In this document: positions 5,960-12,381 of the stretch, piece after piece | How positions within the stretch are numbered: the first letter of the stretch is position 1 | Layout: each line of letters opens with the position of its first letter | Translations under genes and position numbers: made by a program | Source: Bacteroidales bacterium | GTDB lineage: Bacteria; Bacteroidota; Bacteroidia; Bacteroidales; UBA3824 | Assembly (NCBI GenBank): GCA_017645985.1 | Contig: JAGCNK010000054.1 | Location: 1-13,385 of the forward strand | Length of the DNA stretch: 13,385 bases | Direction: 5' to 3' | The notes under the pieces: generated by a model | Told to the model about the DNA's origin: nothing | The model's input: only the letters and a program-made list of their open reading frames with translations | The model's database searches: none

Positions 5960-8743
5960 TTATTTGTCAGCCTCTATCTTCTGCAGGTAGTCGCCAATGT
6001 CGGTTTCGATGTTGATTTTCTTCTTAAAACGGTATTTGATGCTCTCCACACCGCGCACGCTCATATTGAGCATCTGCGCTATCTCTTTGGTGCTGAATCC
6101 CATACGTATATAGGCGCATAGCATATAGTCGTTGCGTGACAGTCCCGGGTGAACGGTTTTCAGTTTTTTGATAAAGTTGTTGTGCAGCAGGTTGAACTGC
6201 TCCTCAAAACGGTCTATCAGATTGTCGTTCTGAATGTTGCCGTCAATTTTCGACGACAGTATCGATAGTTTTGATTTGAGCAGCGGTGGCAGGTTGGGCT
6301 CTTTGTATATCTCGGTGATGTCGTTTTTGATAGAGCCGAGAATCTCGTTTTTGCCTGCCAGGAGCAGAGCCATGTCGGAAAGCTCGTTGGTTTTGTGCTC
6401 AAGGTCGTTTTGCAACTGCTGCTGCAGATGCTGACGTTCAAGCTGCTGCATATCTTCCTGCGCCTTGCTGATAATCTGCTCTTTTTCGGCACGCAGCCGC
6501 CGCTGTATAATCTTAACGGTGACAAACACTGCCAAGAACAATATCACCACATAAAAGGCGTATGCCCAGAATGTTCGGTACCACGGCGGAAGTATCACAA
6601 ACTCAAAGCTCTCCTCGCCGGCAATTCTGCCGTCGGGTTCGGTCTTCATCACATAGAATACATACGAACCCTCGCGCAGCGAAGTAAACTCCTTTACAAA
6701 AGTGGTGGCGGGCGGACTCAGCGGTGCGCTGCCCAGGCGGTAGCGGTACATTGCCTGACTGTTGCGGTCCACAAAGTTGAACTTGATACTTGCCTGGTTG
6801 TAAGGTATTTTGGGAATGAACTTGCGTCCAGCCACATTGCTCTGCCAGATGATAGAGCCGTCGGCAAGCGACACGTTGTTGATGATAGAGCCGGTCTGGT
6901 CGCGATAATCGGCGCAACTGGCGGCGCATGCTATGGAGAATCCGTTGAAGTTGGGCACAAGCAGCAGCGAGTCGTTGATAAAGAACGGGCTGCACGCCTT
7001 GGTGGAGGGATAGATGATGTTGGCGTCGAAATAAAAGACATTGCTGCGTCCGCCAAACATCAGCTGCAGACTGTTTTGTGATAGTCCCGCCCACGATTTT
7101 TCACGGCTTGACACCGCCGCAAATCCGTCTTTGGCATTGAGCATACCAATATTTTCGGTAGGTTCAAAACGCTGTGTGGCAGCATTATACACCACCGACC
7201 CTTTTTGCGACACGGCATACACGTTGCCAGCAAAGCACTCCATACGCAGGTTCTTGTCGGCAGGCAGTCCCAACGACGGGTCAAAGTTCATCACGCTGTC
7301 AATCCTGTCGCTCAAATGATTGTAAACGCCACGGAACACCACCTCGGTGCTGTTGCTGTGCAGCCAAACATAGTGTCCGTCGAAAGCCATATCGGCAAAC
7401 GATCCGCTCACATTCTGCTGAAAAAATAGATATTCGTTGCCACGTTTCTTGATGGCGTAAAGTTCAGAGTATGTGCCGGTAAGCACCACAGAGTCTGACA
7501 CCTGCACAATACCCCAGAATCCACGTATGCCGCTGATGTTTTTGGCTTTGCCGTTTTCGAGCGAGAAAAGTCCCTTGTCGTGCAGGCAGAAGAGCTGTCC
7601 GAAAGCGTTGTAAAACTTCCACGCCTGACCTGTGAGACCGTCAACAGTCTGCAACGGAGCATTGCTGAGCGGCATTTGCGTATAAAAGACTCCTCGGTTG
7701 GTGGCAAGGTAAAGGGTGTTTTCTCTAATAGCGGCGTCGTAGCCCGCACCTTCGAGACCAGGAGGCGAAAAGCTTTTCAATCCCGAATGGAGCATAATCT
7801 CGTCGATAGAGTTGTCGAGTCCCGCCCAAAGGGTCTTGCCGTTTTGATACGAGAGCGAAATCACAGTGTTGTTGCCCAGTCCTTCGGTTTCGGAGATGAT
7901 CTCGGCAGAACGGTCGGTTTTGGATATTACTGCAATTCCGCCCTTCACCGTGCCTATGGCAAGCTCGTCGCCATTGTCGGCAACGCAAAATACGCCAGAT
8001 TTTTTCAAAAACCTGTCGGCATCGGTCTCAAATGGTTCGCAGTTTTTGCCGTCGCAGAAAAAGATGCCGCTGTCTTCGCTCACAGCCAGCACTCCGCCGT
8101 TGTAAGAGGCAAATCCGTGTATGTTTTTGCCCGTAAGCGGCTCTATGTTCTGAAAATCCTTAAGGGTGTTGCCGTGGATATACTTGATGCCGTTGGCAGA
8201 GATATAAAGCACTCCGTCAACCACCGACGCCGCCTCGATATGCGCGTGAGGGTCGTAGGTTTCGGTAGAGTGTCCGTTGTATTTGAACACAAAGTTGTCG
8301 GAAACGAAATATACATTCTGGTCGATGCCGTAGGTGTGCCACACATTGCCGAAGGTGTTGCGTATGCCGTCGGCGAGCGAATCGCTAAGGCTGGTGTAAC
8401 TCATTGCGCCATTGGCTTGAATGTCGAAAAAGCCGAACTCGTTGATGCCGCCGATAAATATCCTGCCATTTTTTGAGGGAGCATACACGCTGCGCACTTC
8501 GGTCTTGTACACCTGCGGAGTAACCACGCCGTTGCGGTAGAGCAGCATACTTTCGCCGTTGGCAAAAAACACAAAGCCGTTTTCACCGGCGTAGATGTCC
8601 CAGGTTTGTCCCGAGATGCCGCTGTTGCGTCCATAATGACGTATAAAGCTGTGTATCTGCGCCGAGGCAAGCAAAGGCAGCAACAGCAACGCCACCATCA
8701 AAAATGATTTAAAAAAAATGGTATGTACTTGCCAATAGCGCAT
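5960..8743 (-). CDS. SusR-like membrane-spanning regulator: beta-propeller sensor, Y_Y_Y, TM, coiled coil, LuxR-type HTH
   Basis: A 927-residue one-component sensor-regulator. A basic N-terminus and signal peptide (cleavage after ASA, about residue 28) lead into a long periplasmic beta-propeller with Reg_prop-type blades, for example EGLGNNTVISLSYQNGKTLW at 287-306. A Y_Y_Y (triple-Tyr) domain covers about 655-718 and ends PPWY. The single membrane helix is about 725-745. A Gln/Glu/Leu-rich coiled coil follows to about 790, then a helical linker, and a LuxR/GerE-type HTH at about 868-912 (STKEIAQMLNMSVRGVES with FKKKI). There is no histidine-kinase, ATPase or receiver domain, so it is not a hybrid two-component system; the layout resembles SusR-type activators. 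It likely binds a glucan fragment in the periplasm and activates the convergent glucan operon. The ATG at 8743 is chosen for its basic n-region; an internal ATG at 8698 would remove it. Confidence 0.9.
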   Translation of the reverse strand: MRYWQVHTIFFKSFLMVALLLLPLLASAQIHSFIRHYGRNSGISGQTWDIYAGENGFVFFANGESMLLYRNGVVTPQVYKTEVRSVYAPSKNGRIFIGGINEFGFFDIQANGAMSYTSLSDSLADGIRNTFGNVWHTYGIDQNVYFVSDNFVFKYNGHSTETYDPHAHIEAASVVDGVLYISANGIKYIHGNTLKDFQNIEPLTGKNIHGFASYNGGVLAVSEDSGIFFCDGKNCEPFETDADRFLKKSGVFCVADNGDELAIGTVKGGIAVISKTDRSAEIISETEGLGNNTVISLSYQNGKTLWAGLDNSIDEIMLHSGLKSFSPPGLEGAGYDAAIRENTLYLATNRGVFYTQMPLSNAPLQTVDGLTGQAWKFYNAFGQLFCLHDKGLFSLENGKAKNISGIRGFWGIVQVSDSVVLTGTYSELYAIKKRGNEYLFFQQNVSGSFADMAFDGHYVWLHSNSTEVVFRGVYNHLSDRIDSVMNFDPSLGLPADKNLRMECFAGNVYAVSQKGSVVYNAATQRFEPTENIGMLNAKDGFAAVSSREKSWAGLSQNSLQLMFGGRSNVFYFDANIIYPSTKACSPFFINDSLLLVPNFNGFSIACAASCADYRDQTGSIINNVSLADGSIIWQSNVAGRKFIPKIPYNQASIKFNFVDRNSQAMYRYRLGSAPLSPPATTFVKEFTSLREGSYVFYVMKTEPDGRIAGEESFEFVILPPWYRTFWAYAFYVVILFLAVFVTVKIIQRRLRAEKEQIISKAQEDMQQLERQHLQQQLQNDLEHKTNELSDMALLLAGKNEILGSIKNDITEIYKEPNLPPLLKSKLSILSSKIDGNIQNDNLIDRFEEQFNLLHNNFIKKLKTVHPGLSRNDYMLCAYIRMGFSTKEIAQMLNMSVRGVESIKYRFKKKINIETDIGDYLQKIEADK

Positions 8744-8775
8744 TGTGTTTGGGTTCTATGTCAATTTAGTTTTGC

Positions 8776-8805
8776 CAAATATACAAAAAAACTGCAAACT
8801 ACAAC
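8776..8805 (-). promoter_or_regulatory. Probable promoter of the SusR-like regulator
   Basis: On the - strand, TATATTTG (8783-8776) fits the Bacteroides -7 box TAnnTTTG exactly. The best -33 partner is a weak GTTG (8805-8802) with an 18-base spacer. The predicted start is near 8769, giving an untranslated leader of about 25 bases. The whole element fits in the 63-base gap after the radical SAM gene, so the regulator need not be co-transcribed with it. Confidence 0.5.
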
Positions 8806-8806
8806 A

Positions 8807-9784
8807 TCAACCTCCACAATTTTTACACATTTTTAAATGTGGTAATGAATACAAAATTCTATTGTACAATTCTTTAGCCTTAGAAGAATGAATAATATCG
8901 TGCAATGACGCTTGATGCAAATTGCCAAGAATAAACTGCGTTTCTTTGTCGTAACAGCAAGGCAAAACGTTTAATTCTGAGGTTATTACCACAGATTGAA
9001 AAATCCGTCGGCAGAATTTGACCTTGTGTTTCAATTCGTTATCCCTGGTGTAACGCGAAAGGCGTTGGTTCGTTGGCAGAAACTTTTCAAATCCTTCGTC
9101 GGTTTCTATCTGCATTGTCTTTACGCAAAACTTATCAGCCCCGCACTCTATGGCAATACGCTTGATTTCTTTTAAATGGTTTTCGGTAATCTTGGATGCG
9201 AGGCACTGAACCTCGATAACTGGATTTTTTCTTCTTAGACGGCGTTTTGCATTGGCTATCAGCGTTATGGCATTCTTAGCAGCGGCGAAACTTCCTCCCG
9301 AACGGTAGGCTGAATACGAGTCCTGGCTGTAGCCGTCGAGTGGGATTATAATCTTGTCCAAACCCGCAAGCACAGTGTTTTCTGCGTTGTCATTATTAAT
9401 AAGGTGTCCGTTCGACGATGTCACGGTAAAGATGTTGCTGCTGTGCGCAATTTCTATCAGCCTTGTAAACTGCGGATTACTGTACGGTTCGCCCTGGAAG
9501 TAGAGAAAAAGATTGAGCGCCGTATGCCTTATTTGATTTATTGCCAAGGTAAAATCTTCCTCAGAGATAAAATGCGGCTTGCGTTTCGACAAGCCAAGGC
9601 CGGTAAAGCACTCTCGACAACGGAGGTTGCACACATTAGATGGTTCAATAGAAAACGACCACGGACTGCCCCACATTGTCAACCGATTAAAAATATACGA
9701 CCAACCAATTGATAATTGGCGCATTACCAAGTGGAGGAGTTTATTTATACTGAGCTTTTTAAAAAACAAATACAGAATAGCCAA
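8807..9784 (-). CDS. Radical SAM protein with SPASM/twitch-like auxiliary cluster region
   Basis: A 325-residue radical SAM enzyme. The cluster-binding motif is CNLRCREC (Cys52, 56, 59; CX3CX2C) preceded by FSIEPSNV, and the SAM-binding GGE-type motif appears as FQGEPYSNP (Gly98-Glu99). TSSNGHL (122-128) and IIPLDGYSQDSY (145-156) are the next barrel strands. The C-terminal part has Cys258, adjacent Cys276-Cys277 and a terminal CKNC (320, 323), enough for one auxiliary [4Fe-4S] cluster of SPASM/twitch type. The family is common in Bacteroidetes, sometimes near surface-polysaccharide genes, but its substrate is unknown to me. Start: the in-frame stop lies three codons before TTG 9784. TTG 9784 keeps a KKLSINKLL helix that I judge homologous to family N-termini and puts the start 34 bases from the -7 box; ATG 9724 is the alternative. 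It has its own promoter, shared in type with the Rpn gene. Confidence 0.9.
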   Translation of the reverse strand: MAILYLFFKKLSINKLLHLVMRQLSIGWSYIFNRLTMWGSPWSFSIEPSNVCNLRCRECFTGLGLSKRKPHFISEEDFTLAINQIRHTALNLFLYFQGEPYSNPQFTRLIEIAHSSNIFTVTSSNGHLINNDNAENTVLAGLDKIIIPLDGYSQDSYSAYRSGGSFAAAKNAITLIANAKRRLRRKNPVIEVQCLASKITENHLKEIKRIAIECGADKFCVKTMQIETDEGFEKFLPTNQRLSRYTRDNELKHKVKFCRRIFQSVVITSELNVLPCCYDKETQFILGNLHQASLHDIIHSSKAKELYNRILYSLPHLKMCKNCGG

Positions 9785-9817
9785 TGTGAATTAAATAGTC
9801 GTATCTTTTATTCTCCA

Positions 9818-9849
9818 CAAATATAGGACTTTATTTTGTATTCTCCAAG
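9818..9849 (-). promoter_or_regulatory. Promoter of the radical SAM gene, part of repeat module copy A
   Basis: On the - strand, CTTG (9849-9846), a 20-base spacer and TATATTTG (9825-9818) match the Bacteroides promoter layout. The 32-base block is 27/32 identical to the block before the Rpn gene (12160-12191). GGAGAATA occurs twice in direct orientation about 30 bases apart, once just inside the -33 box and once just after the -7 box, and could be an operator. Confidence 0.6.
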
Positions 9850-9879
9850 AAACACGAATGGTATTCTTATTTGACGCGC

Positions 9880-9908
9880 GCCCCCGCCGGGCGGCGGAGG
9901 CTTTTTTT
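9880..9908 (+). terminator. Strong GC-rich hairpin with T-run, oriented +
   Basis: A near-perfect stem pairs 9880-9888 with 9893-9901 around a GGGC loop, with one C/A mismatch (9883/9898), and is followed by seven T at 9902-9908. It has the form of a rho-independent terminator for + strand transcripts, although no + strand gene is seen upstream. On the - strand the T-run becomes an A-run before the stem. Confidence 0.65.
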
Positions 9909-9924
9909 CTTTAAACAAAAATTG

Positions 9925-9954
9925 AAGCGAATGGAAACGAATTCAAGCGAATTT
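9925..9954. repeat. Three 10-bp-phased AAGCGAAT repeats (copy A)
   Basis: AAGCGAATGG, AAACGAATTC and AAGCGAATTT lie end to end at 9925, 9935 and 9945. The period is one helical turn. The middle unit has A in place of G at its third base, exactly as in copy B. Confidence 0.85.
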
Positions 9955-9987
9955 GCTTTATTATGCTGTTGATTAAAGGTCAAGAAC

Positions 9988-10974
9988 TTACTCTGGCTCT
10001 TGGGCGGTTGATTCGGTTGTGTTTGTGTTGTTGTCTGACATTCGTTTCTTATATTGCTCCACGTAGTCTTTGATTCGGGGGCATTGGGATTCGATTTCTT
10101 GTTTGCTGTACACGTCGTAATGGAATATGTAGCCGTAGTCGGTGATTTTGGCGCGGTTCTCGGGAGTGTTGACCTCGGGGGCACAGACGTGCCATTTGGT
10201 GTCTAATTTTTCGTTGACGTTGCGGTAGACGAGAAAGGTGTCGGGGATTGTGGAATAACCTTTTACGCTGTATTTAACATTCTGATATTTACCACAAACA
10301 TCGTTGAAACAAAGCATAATTGTGCTATCTTGGTTGTCCACCATACCGCAGACTGCGTTGTGAATCACATTAAAACCCACTTTGTAATAAACCAAGTCGG
10401 TTTTGCGTAGCGAATAGTCGTGATAATTATAAAAATTCTCACCCTCATAAAATCCAAAGTCGTGGATTTGGCTTCTAATGCTGTCAGGTTCGGTGATAGA
10501 AAGAAGTGTGTCGGCGAGAGAGCACTCCAAACTAAACTGCATATATACTGTGCTACCCACCTTCCCTAAACTTGAATTAATAACAACAGAAGTGTCGTTG
10601 TATAGTCCTAAACCTTTGAGCCAAACTTTTTGCGACTTAAAATGATGTGAGGTGTGGTCTTGTTTCTTAATTACTTGTGTAGGGATTATCATTGATGGGC
10701 GTTCTTTGATTAAGTTTGAATCCACTCTTGTAAAACATATCGTTAAAACAATTAAATGAGGTATAAAACAAAAAAAGGCATTCACCAAAAACATTTCTTT
10801 TGAAAAAAAGAAAATCAAAATAAGAGGGAAAAACCTCATAAAAATATCTGCAATGAAATTATAGATTCGTATAGAAGTGACACTTAAATTGGCACACCTC
10901 ACATCATAAATAAACAAGAAAAAAACGCTCATTATGAGTATATAGATAGTCAAATATATCAATCTTTGTTTCAT
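9988..10974 (-). CDS. Hypothetical 3-TM membrane protein A (paralogue of the protein at 12382-13385)
   Basis: A 328-residue protein of unrecognised family, with start ATG 10974. Three hydrophobic segments lie at about 4-22, 37-57 and 62-82, followed by a soluble domain of about 240 residues (DSIRSQIHDFGFYEGENFYN, CGMVDNQDST, ITDYGYIFHYDVYSKQEIES) and a hydrophilic tail MSDNNTNTTESTAQEPE. The end is clearly homologous to the other membrane protein of this window: ITDYG(Y/F)IF, then YVEQYKKRMS and the same tail. The nucleotide sequence of the last 25 codons and the stop is 71/78 identical, while the bodies have diverged strongly. No catalytic motif is visible. It lies 38 bases after a doubtful small ORF and upstream of repeat module A and the radical SAM gene. 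The function is unknown. Confidence 0.85.
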   Translation of the reverse strand: MKQRLIYLTIYILIMSVFFLFIYDVRCANLSVTSIRIYNFIADIFMRFFPLILIFFFSKEMFLVNAFFCFIPHLIVLTICFTRVDSNLIKERPSMIIPTQVIKKQDHTSHHFKSQKVWLKGLGLYNDTSVVINSSLGKVGSTVYMQFSLECSLADTLLSITEPDSIRSQIHDFGFYEGENFYNYHDYSLRKTDLVYYKVGFNVIHNAVCGMVDNQDSTIMLCFNDVCGKYQNVKYSVKGYSTIPDTFLVYRNVNEKLDTKWHVCAPEVNTPENRAKITDYGYIFHYDVYSKQEIESQCPRIKDYVEQYKKRMSDNNTNTTESTAQEPE

Positions 10975-11012
10975 TACTTAATATTTTGAAGTTCAATTCC
11001 ATATTTTTTTAA

Positions 11013-11222
11013 CTATCCTCTTCTTAAATCTGGATTTTTGACTATATCACCCACAACACCCAAAGCAAACACACTCCATTCAATTCCATTTTGCGGTATC
11101 AAGCATACGGCAAAGTTCTTAATATCACCACCGATTCCTTTGACATCTTCTATAACTTTAACATAGGCAGGAAGATTATCTTTGGTTTTGAGGGTTAGTA
11201 ATATGGTTAGTTTGTGTGTCAA
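11013..11222 (-). CDS. Doubtful small ORF downstream of the Rpn gene (hypothetical or remnant)
   Basis: A 69-residue reading frame with no ATG; the best start is TTG 11222, seven bases after the Rpn stop, and the frame stays open back into the Rpn gene. The product would read THKLTILLTLKTKDNLPAYV and so on, ending KNPDLRRG, with a mildly hydrophobic stretch around WSVFALGVVGDIV. I do not recognise it. The tight spacing after Rpn would fit translational coupling, but the lack of a good start equally fits the 3' remnant of a decayed gene. The 211 bases hold no other candidate. Confidence 0.3.
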   Translation of the reverse strand: MTHKLTILLTLKTKDNLPAYVKVIEDVKGIGGDIKNFAVCLIPQNGIEWSVFALGVVGDIVKNPDLRRG

Positions 11223-11229
11223 ATGATGA

Positions 11230-12135
11230 TCATAACTTTTCGATTTCGGAGATGGGGAGTTGAGTGTATTTAGAAATTACATCAAGGGGCAAACCATCGG
11301 CTTTCATACGCTTGGCGGTGTCAAGTTTTTCGGATTGTGCGCCTTGGGCTTTTCCTTCGGCAATGCCTTCCGCACGGCCTTTTTCTTCGGCTTGTCCTAC
11401 TAATTCTTTCGCTTGTTTGATGATTTTAGCATGATCGTCTTGTAGGGCTTTTTCTACGCGAACGCCATCCCAAAAACGTTCGTAGGCTTCTAATTGACCT
11501 TCGTCGAAGGCTGAGATTTCTACAAGTTCAAGGGCTTGGTTAATGTCTTTGTCGGCAAGAAGTTCGGGGTCAACTTCGGTTACTTGTTCATCTATTTCGG
11601 TGAGGAAACGCAGCCAAAGTGCAAGCATCTTTTTGTCGGAAAAGTTCTGCGGCTTAAATTTGGGCAATTCCACAAAAACAAGATGAAGCCCGTCGATTAT
11701 GCGGTCGGAGTGTTTTTCGTGAACAAGGCGATAGTAGTGATATGCATCGTCGATGTCTTTTTCAAACACTTCGTTGACAAGGTTGAGCGAATAAACAGGT
11801 TGAAGGAGTTCGTATTTTTTGCCTTTTTTCAACTGTCCAACGTATGCTTTGGAGGCGTTGAAGAGTACACGTTGCTTGAATTCTTCTGACCAAACGGTTT
11901 GCATCTCCACAAGAAACATGCGACCTTTGGCATCGGTGCAACGGACGTCTACTATGCTGTACTTACGCAACGGATTGTCGGGCATCATTTCGGGTGTAAG
12001 ATAAGATACAGATGTTATCTTCTCGTCGTCTTTGAGCGGCAAAAGAGCATTGAGGAAACTTATTGTAAGTTCCGGATACTCTCCAAACACCTTTTTAAAG
12101 GTTAAATCTGCTTTCGGGTCTAAGTACTTGGGCAT
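11230..12135 (-). CDS. Rpn-family recombination-promoting nuclease/putative transposase (PD-(D/E)XK)
   Basis: A full-length 301-residue member of the Rpn/transposase_31-like PD-(D/E)XK family. It begins MPKYLDPKADLTFKKVFGEY, the family's usual N-terminus. Probable nuclease residues are Asp63 in VDVRCTD and Glu77/Gln79 in FLVEMQT. The middle contains YSLNLVNEVF and HLVFVELPKF. The C-terminus has the typical Glu/Ala/Gly-rich helical repeat (EEKGRAEGIAEGKAQG, about 250-265) and a closing motif GLPLDVISKYTQLPISEIEKL. ATG 12135 is chosen because the family starts there; an in-frame TTG at 12162 would overlap the -7 box. Family members are DNA endonucleases linked to RecA-independent recombination and, in some cases, antiphage toxicity restrained by a C-terminal product made from an internal start. 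In-frame Met codons here are at 170 (11628) and 277 (11307). The gene lies between the two repeat modules, immediately after copy B. Confidence 0.92.
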   Translation of the reverse strand: MPKYLDPKADLTFKKVFGEYPELTISFLNALLPLKDDEKITSVSYLTPEMMPDNPLRKYSIVDVRCTDAKGRMFLVEMQTVWSEEFKQRVLFNASKAYVGQLKKGKKYELLQPVYSLNLVNEVFEKDIDDAYHYYRLVHEKHSDRIIDGLHLVFVELPKFKPQNFSDKKMLALWLRFLTEIDEQVTEVDPELLADKDINQALELVEISAFDEGQLEAYERFWDGVRVEKALQDDHAKIIKQAKELVGQAEEKGRAEGIAEGKAQGAQSEKLDTAKRMKADGLPLDVISKYTQLPISEIEKL

Positions 12136-12159
12136 AGTGTTGCGTTTTTTATTCCACCG

Positions 12160-12191
12160 CAAATATAGTATTCTTTTTTGTATTCTCCAAA
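12160..12191 (-). promoter_or_regulatory. Promoter of the Rpn nuclease gene, part of repeat module copy B
   Basis: On the - strand, TTTG (12191-12188), a 20-base spacer and TATATTTG (12167-12160) match the Bacteroides -33/-7 consensus fully. The predicted start is near 12153, giving a leader of about 18 bases before ATG 12135. The block is nearly the same as the radical SAM promoter at 9818-9849. Confidence 0.7.
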
Positions 12192-12203
12192 AATTAATTA
12201 ACT

Positions 12204-12246
12204 ACGGCGATTTGCCGTCACCGCCAAGGCGGTTGGGGATTTTTTA
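12204..12246 (+). terminator. Two tandem hairpins with T-run, oriented + (weaker copy)
   Basis: ACGGC/GCCGT (12204-12208 with 12214-12218) is followed by ACCGCC/GGCGGT (12220-12225 with 12228-12233) and six T at 12240-12245. The T-run is separated from the second stem by TGGGGA-type sequence, so termination would be weaker than at 9880-9908. The position in the module is the same. Confidence 0.45.
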
Positions 12247-12257
12247 AACAAAAATTT

Positions 12258-12287
12258 AAGCGAATGAAAATGAATGAAAGCGAATTT
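12258..12287. repeat. Three 10-bp-phased AAGCGAAT repeats (copy B)
   Basis: AAGCGAATGA, AAATGAATGA and AAGCGAATTT lie end to end at 12258, 12268 and 12278, preceded by AAACAAAAATTT as in copy A. The phasing, the variant middle unit and the AATTT ending are the same in both copies. Confidence 0.85.
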
Positions 12288-12381
12288 TTATTATTCTGTT
12301 TGTCAAGGTTTTGTTGATATCCAACAAAGGGGTTGAAAACATTGGTTATATTGTAGGTATGTTGTTTTTTAAGTCAAGAAC

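Larger units (their letters stand above)
9818..10065. repeat. Composite direct repeat, copy A
   Basis: Three conserved blocks in the same order and orientation as copy B (12160-12459): the promoter block 9818-9849 (27/32 identical), the phased-repeat block 9910-9954 (40/45 identical), and the 3' gene-end block 9979-10065 (80/87 identical, no gaps). The spacers differ in length (60 and 24 bases here; 51 and 85 in copy B). A hairpin with a T-run lies in the first spacer of both copies. Confidence 0.85.

Noticed and set aside
6395..7081. + strand open frame of 228 codons opposite the regulator C-terminal half
   Set aside because: It is antisense to the Y_Y_Y, TM and coiled-coil coding region, which is clearly real; the translation has no domain features.
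7580..8476. Long + strand open frame (298 codons) opposite the regulator gene
   Set aside because: It lies wholly antisense to the regulator's beta-propeller coding sequence, has no recognisable domain, and its content follows from the codon bias of the true gene.
5960..8743. Regulator considered as a hybrid two-component system
   Set aside because: After the membrane helix there is a coiled coil and a LuxR-type HTH only; no DHp His box, ATPase N/G boxes or receiver Asp is present.
9925..9954. Phased repeats considered as a CRISPR or iteron array
   Set aside because: Units are only 10 bp with no spacers, three per site, and no cas or replication-initiator gene is nearby.
9867..10184. - strand frame of 105 codons spanning repeat module A
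   Set aside because: It runs out of frame through membrane protein A and then through the hairpin and phased repeats; low-complexity Thr/Asn/Pro composition is a frame artefact.
12032..12247. + strand frame of 71 codons across the Rpn start and promoter
   Set aside because: It is antisense to the Rpn N-terminus and crosses the conserved promoter and hairpins; there is no coding signal.
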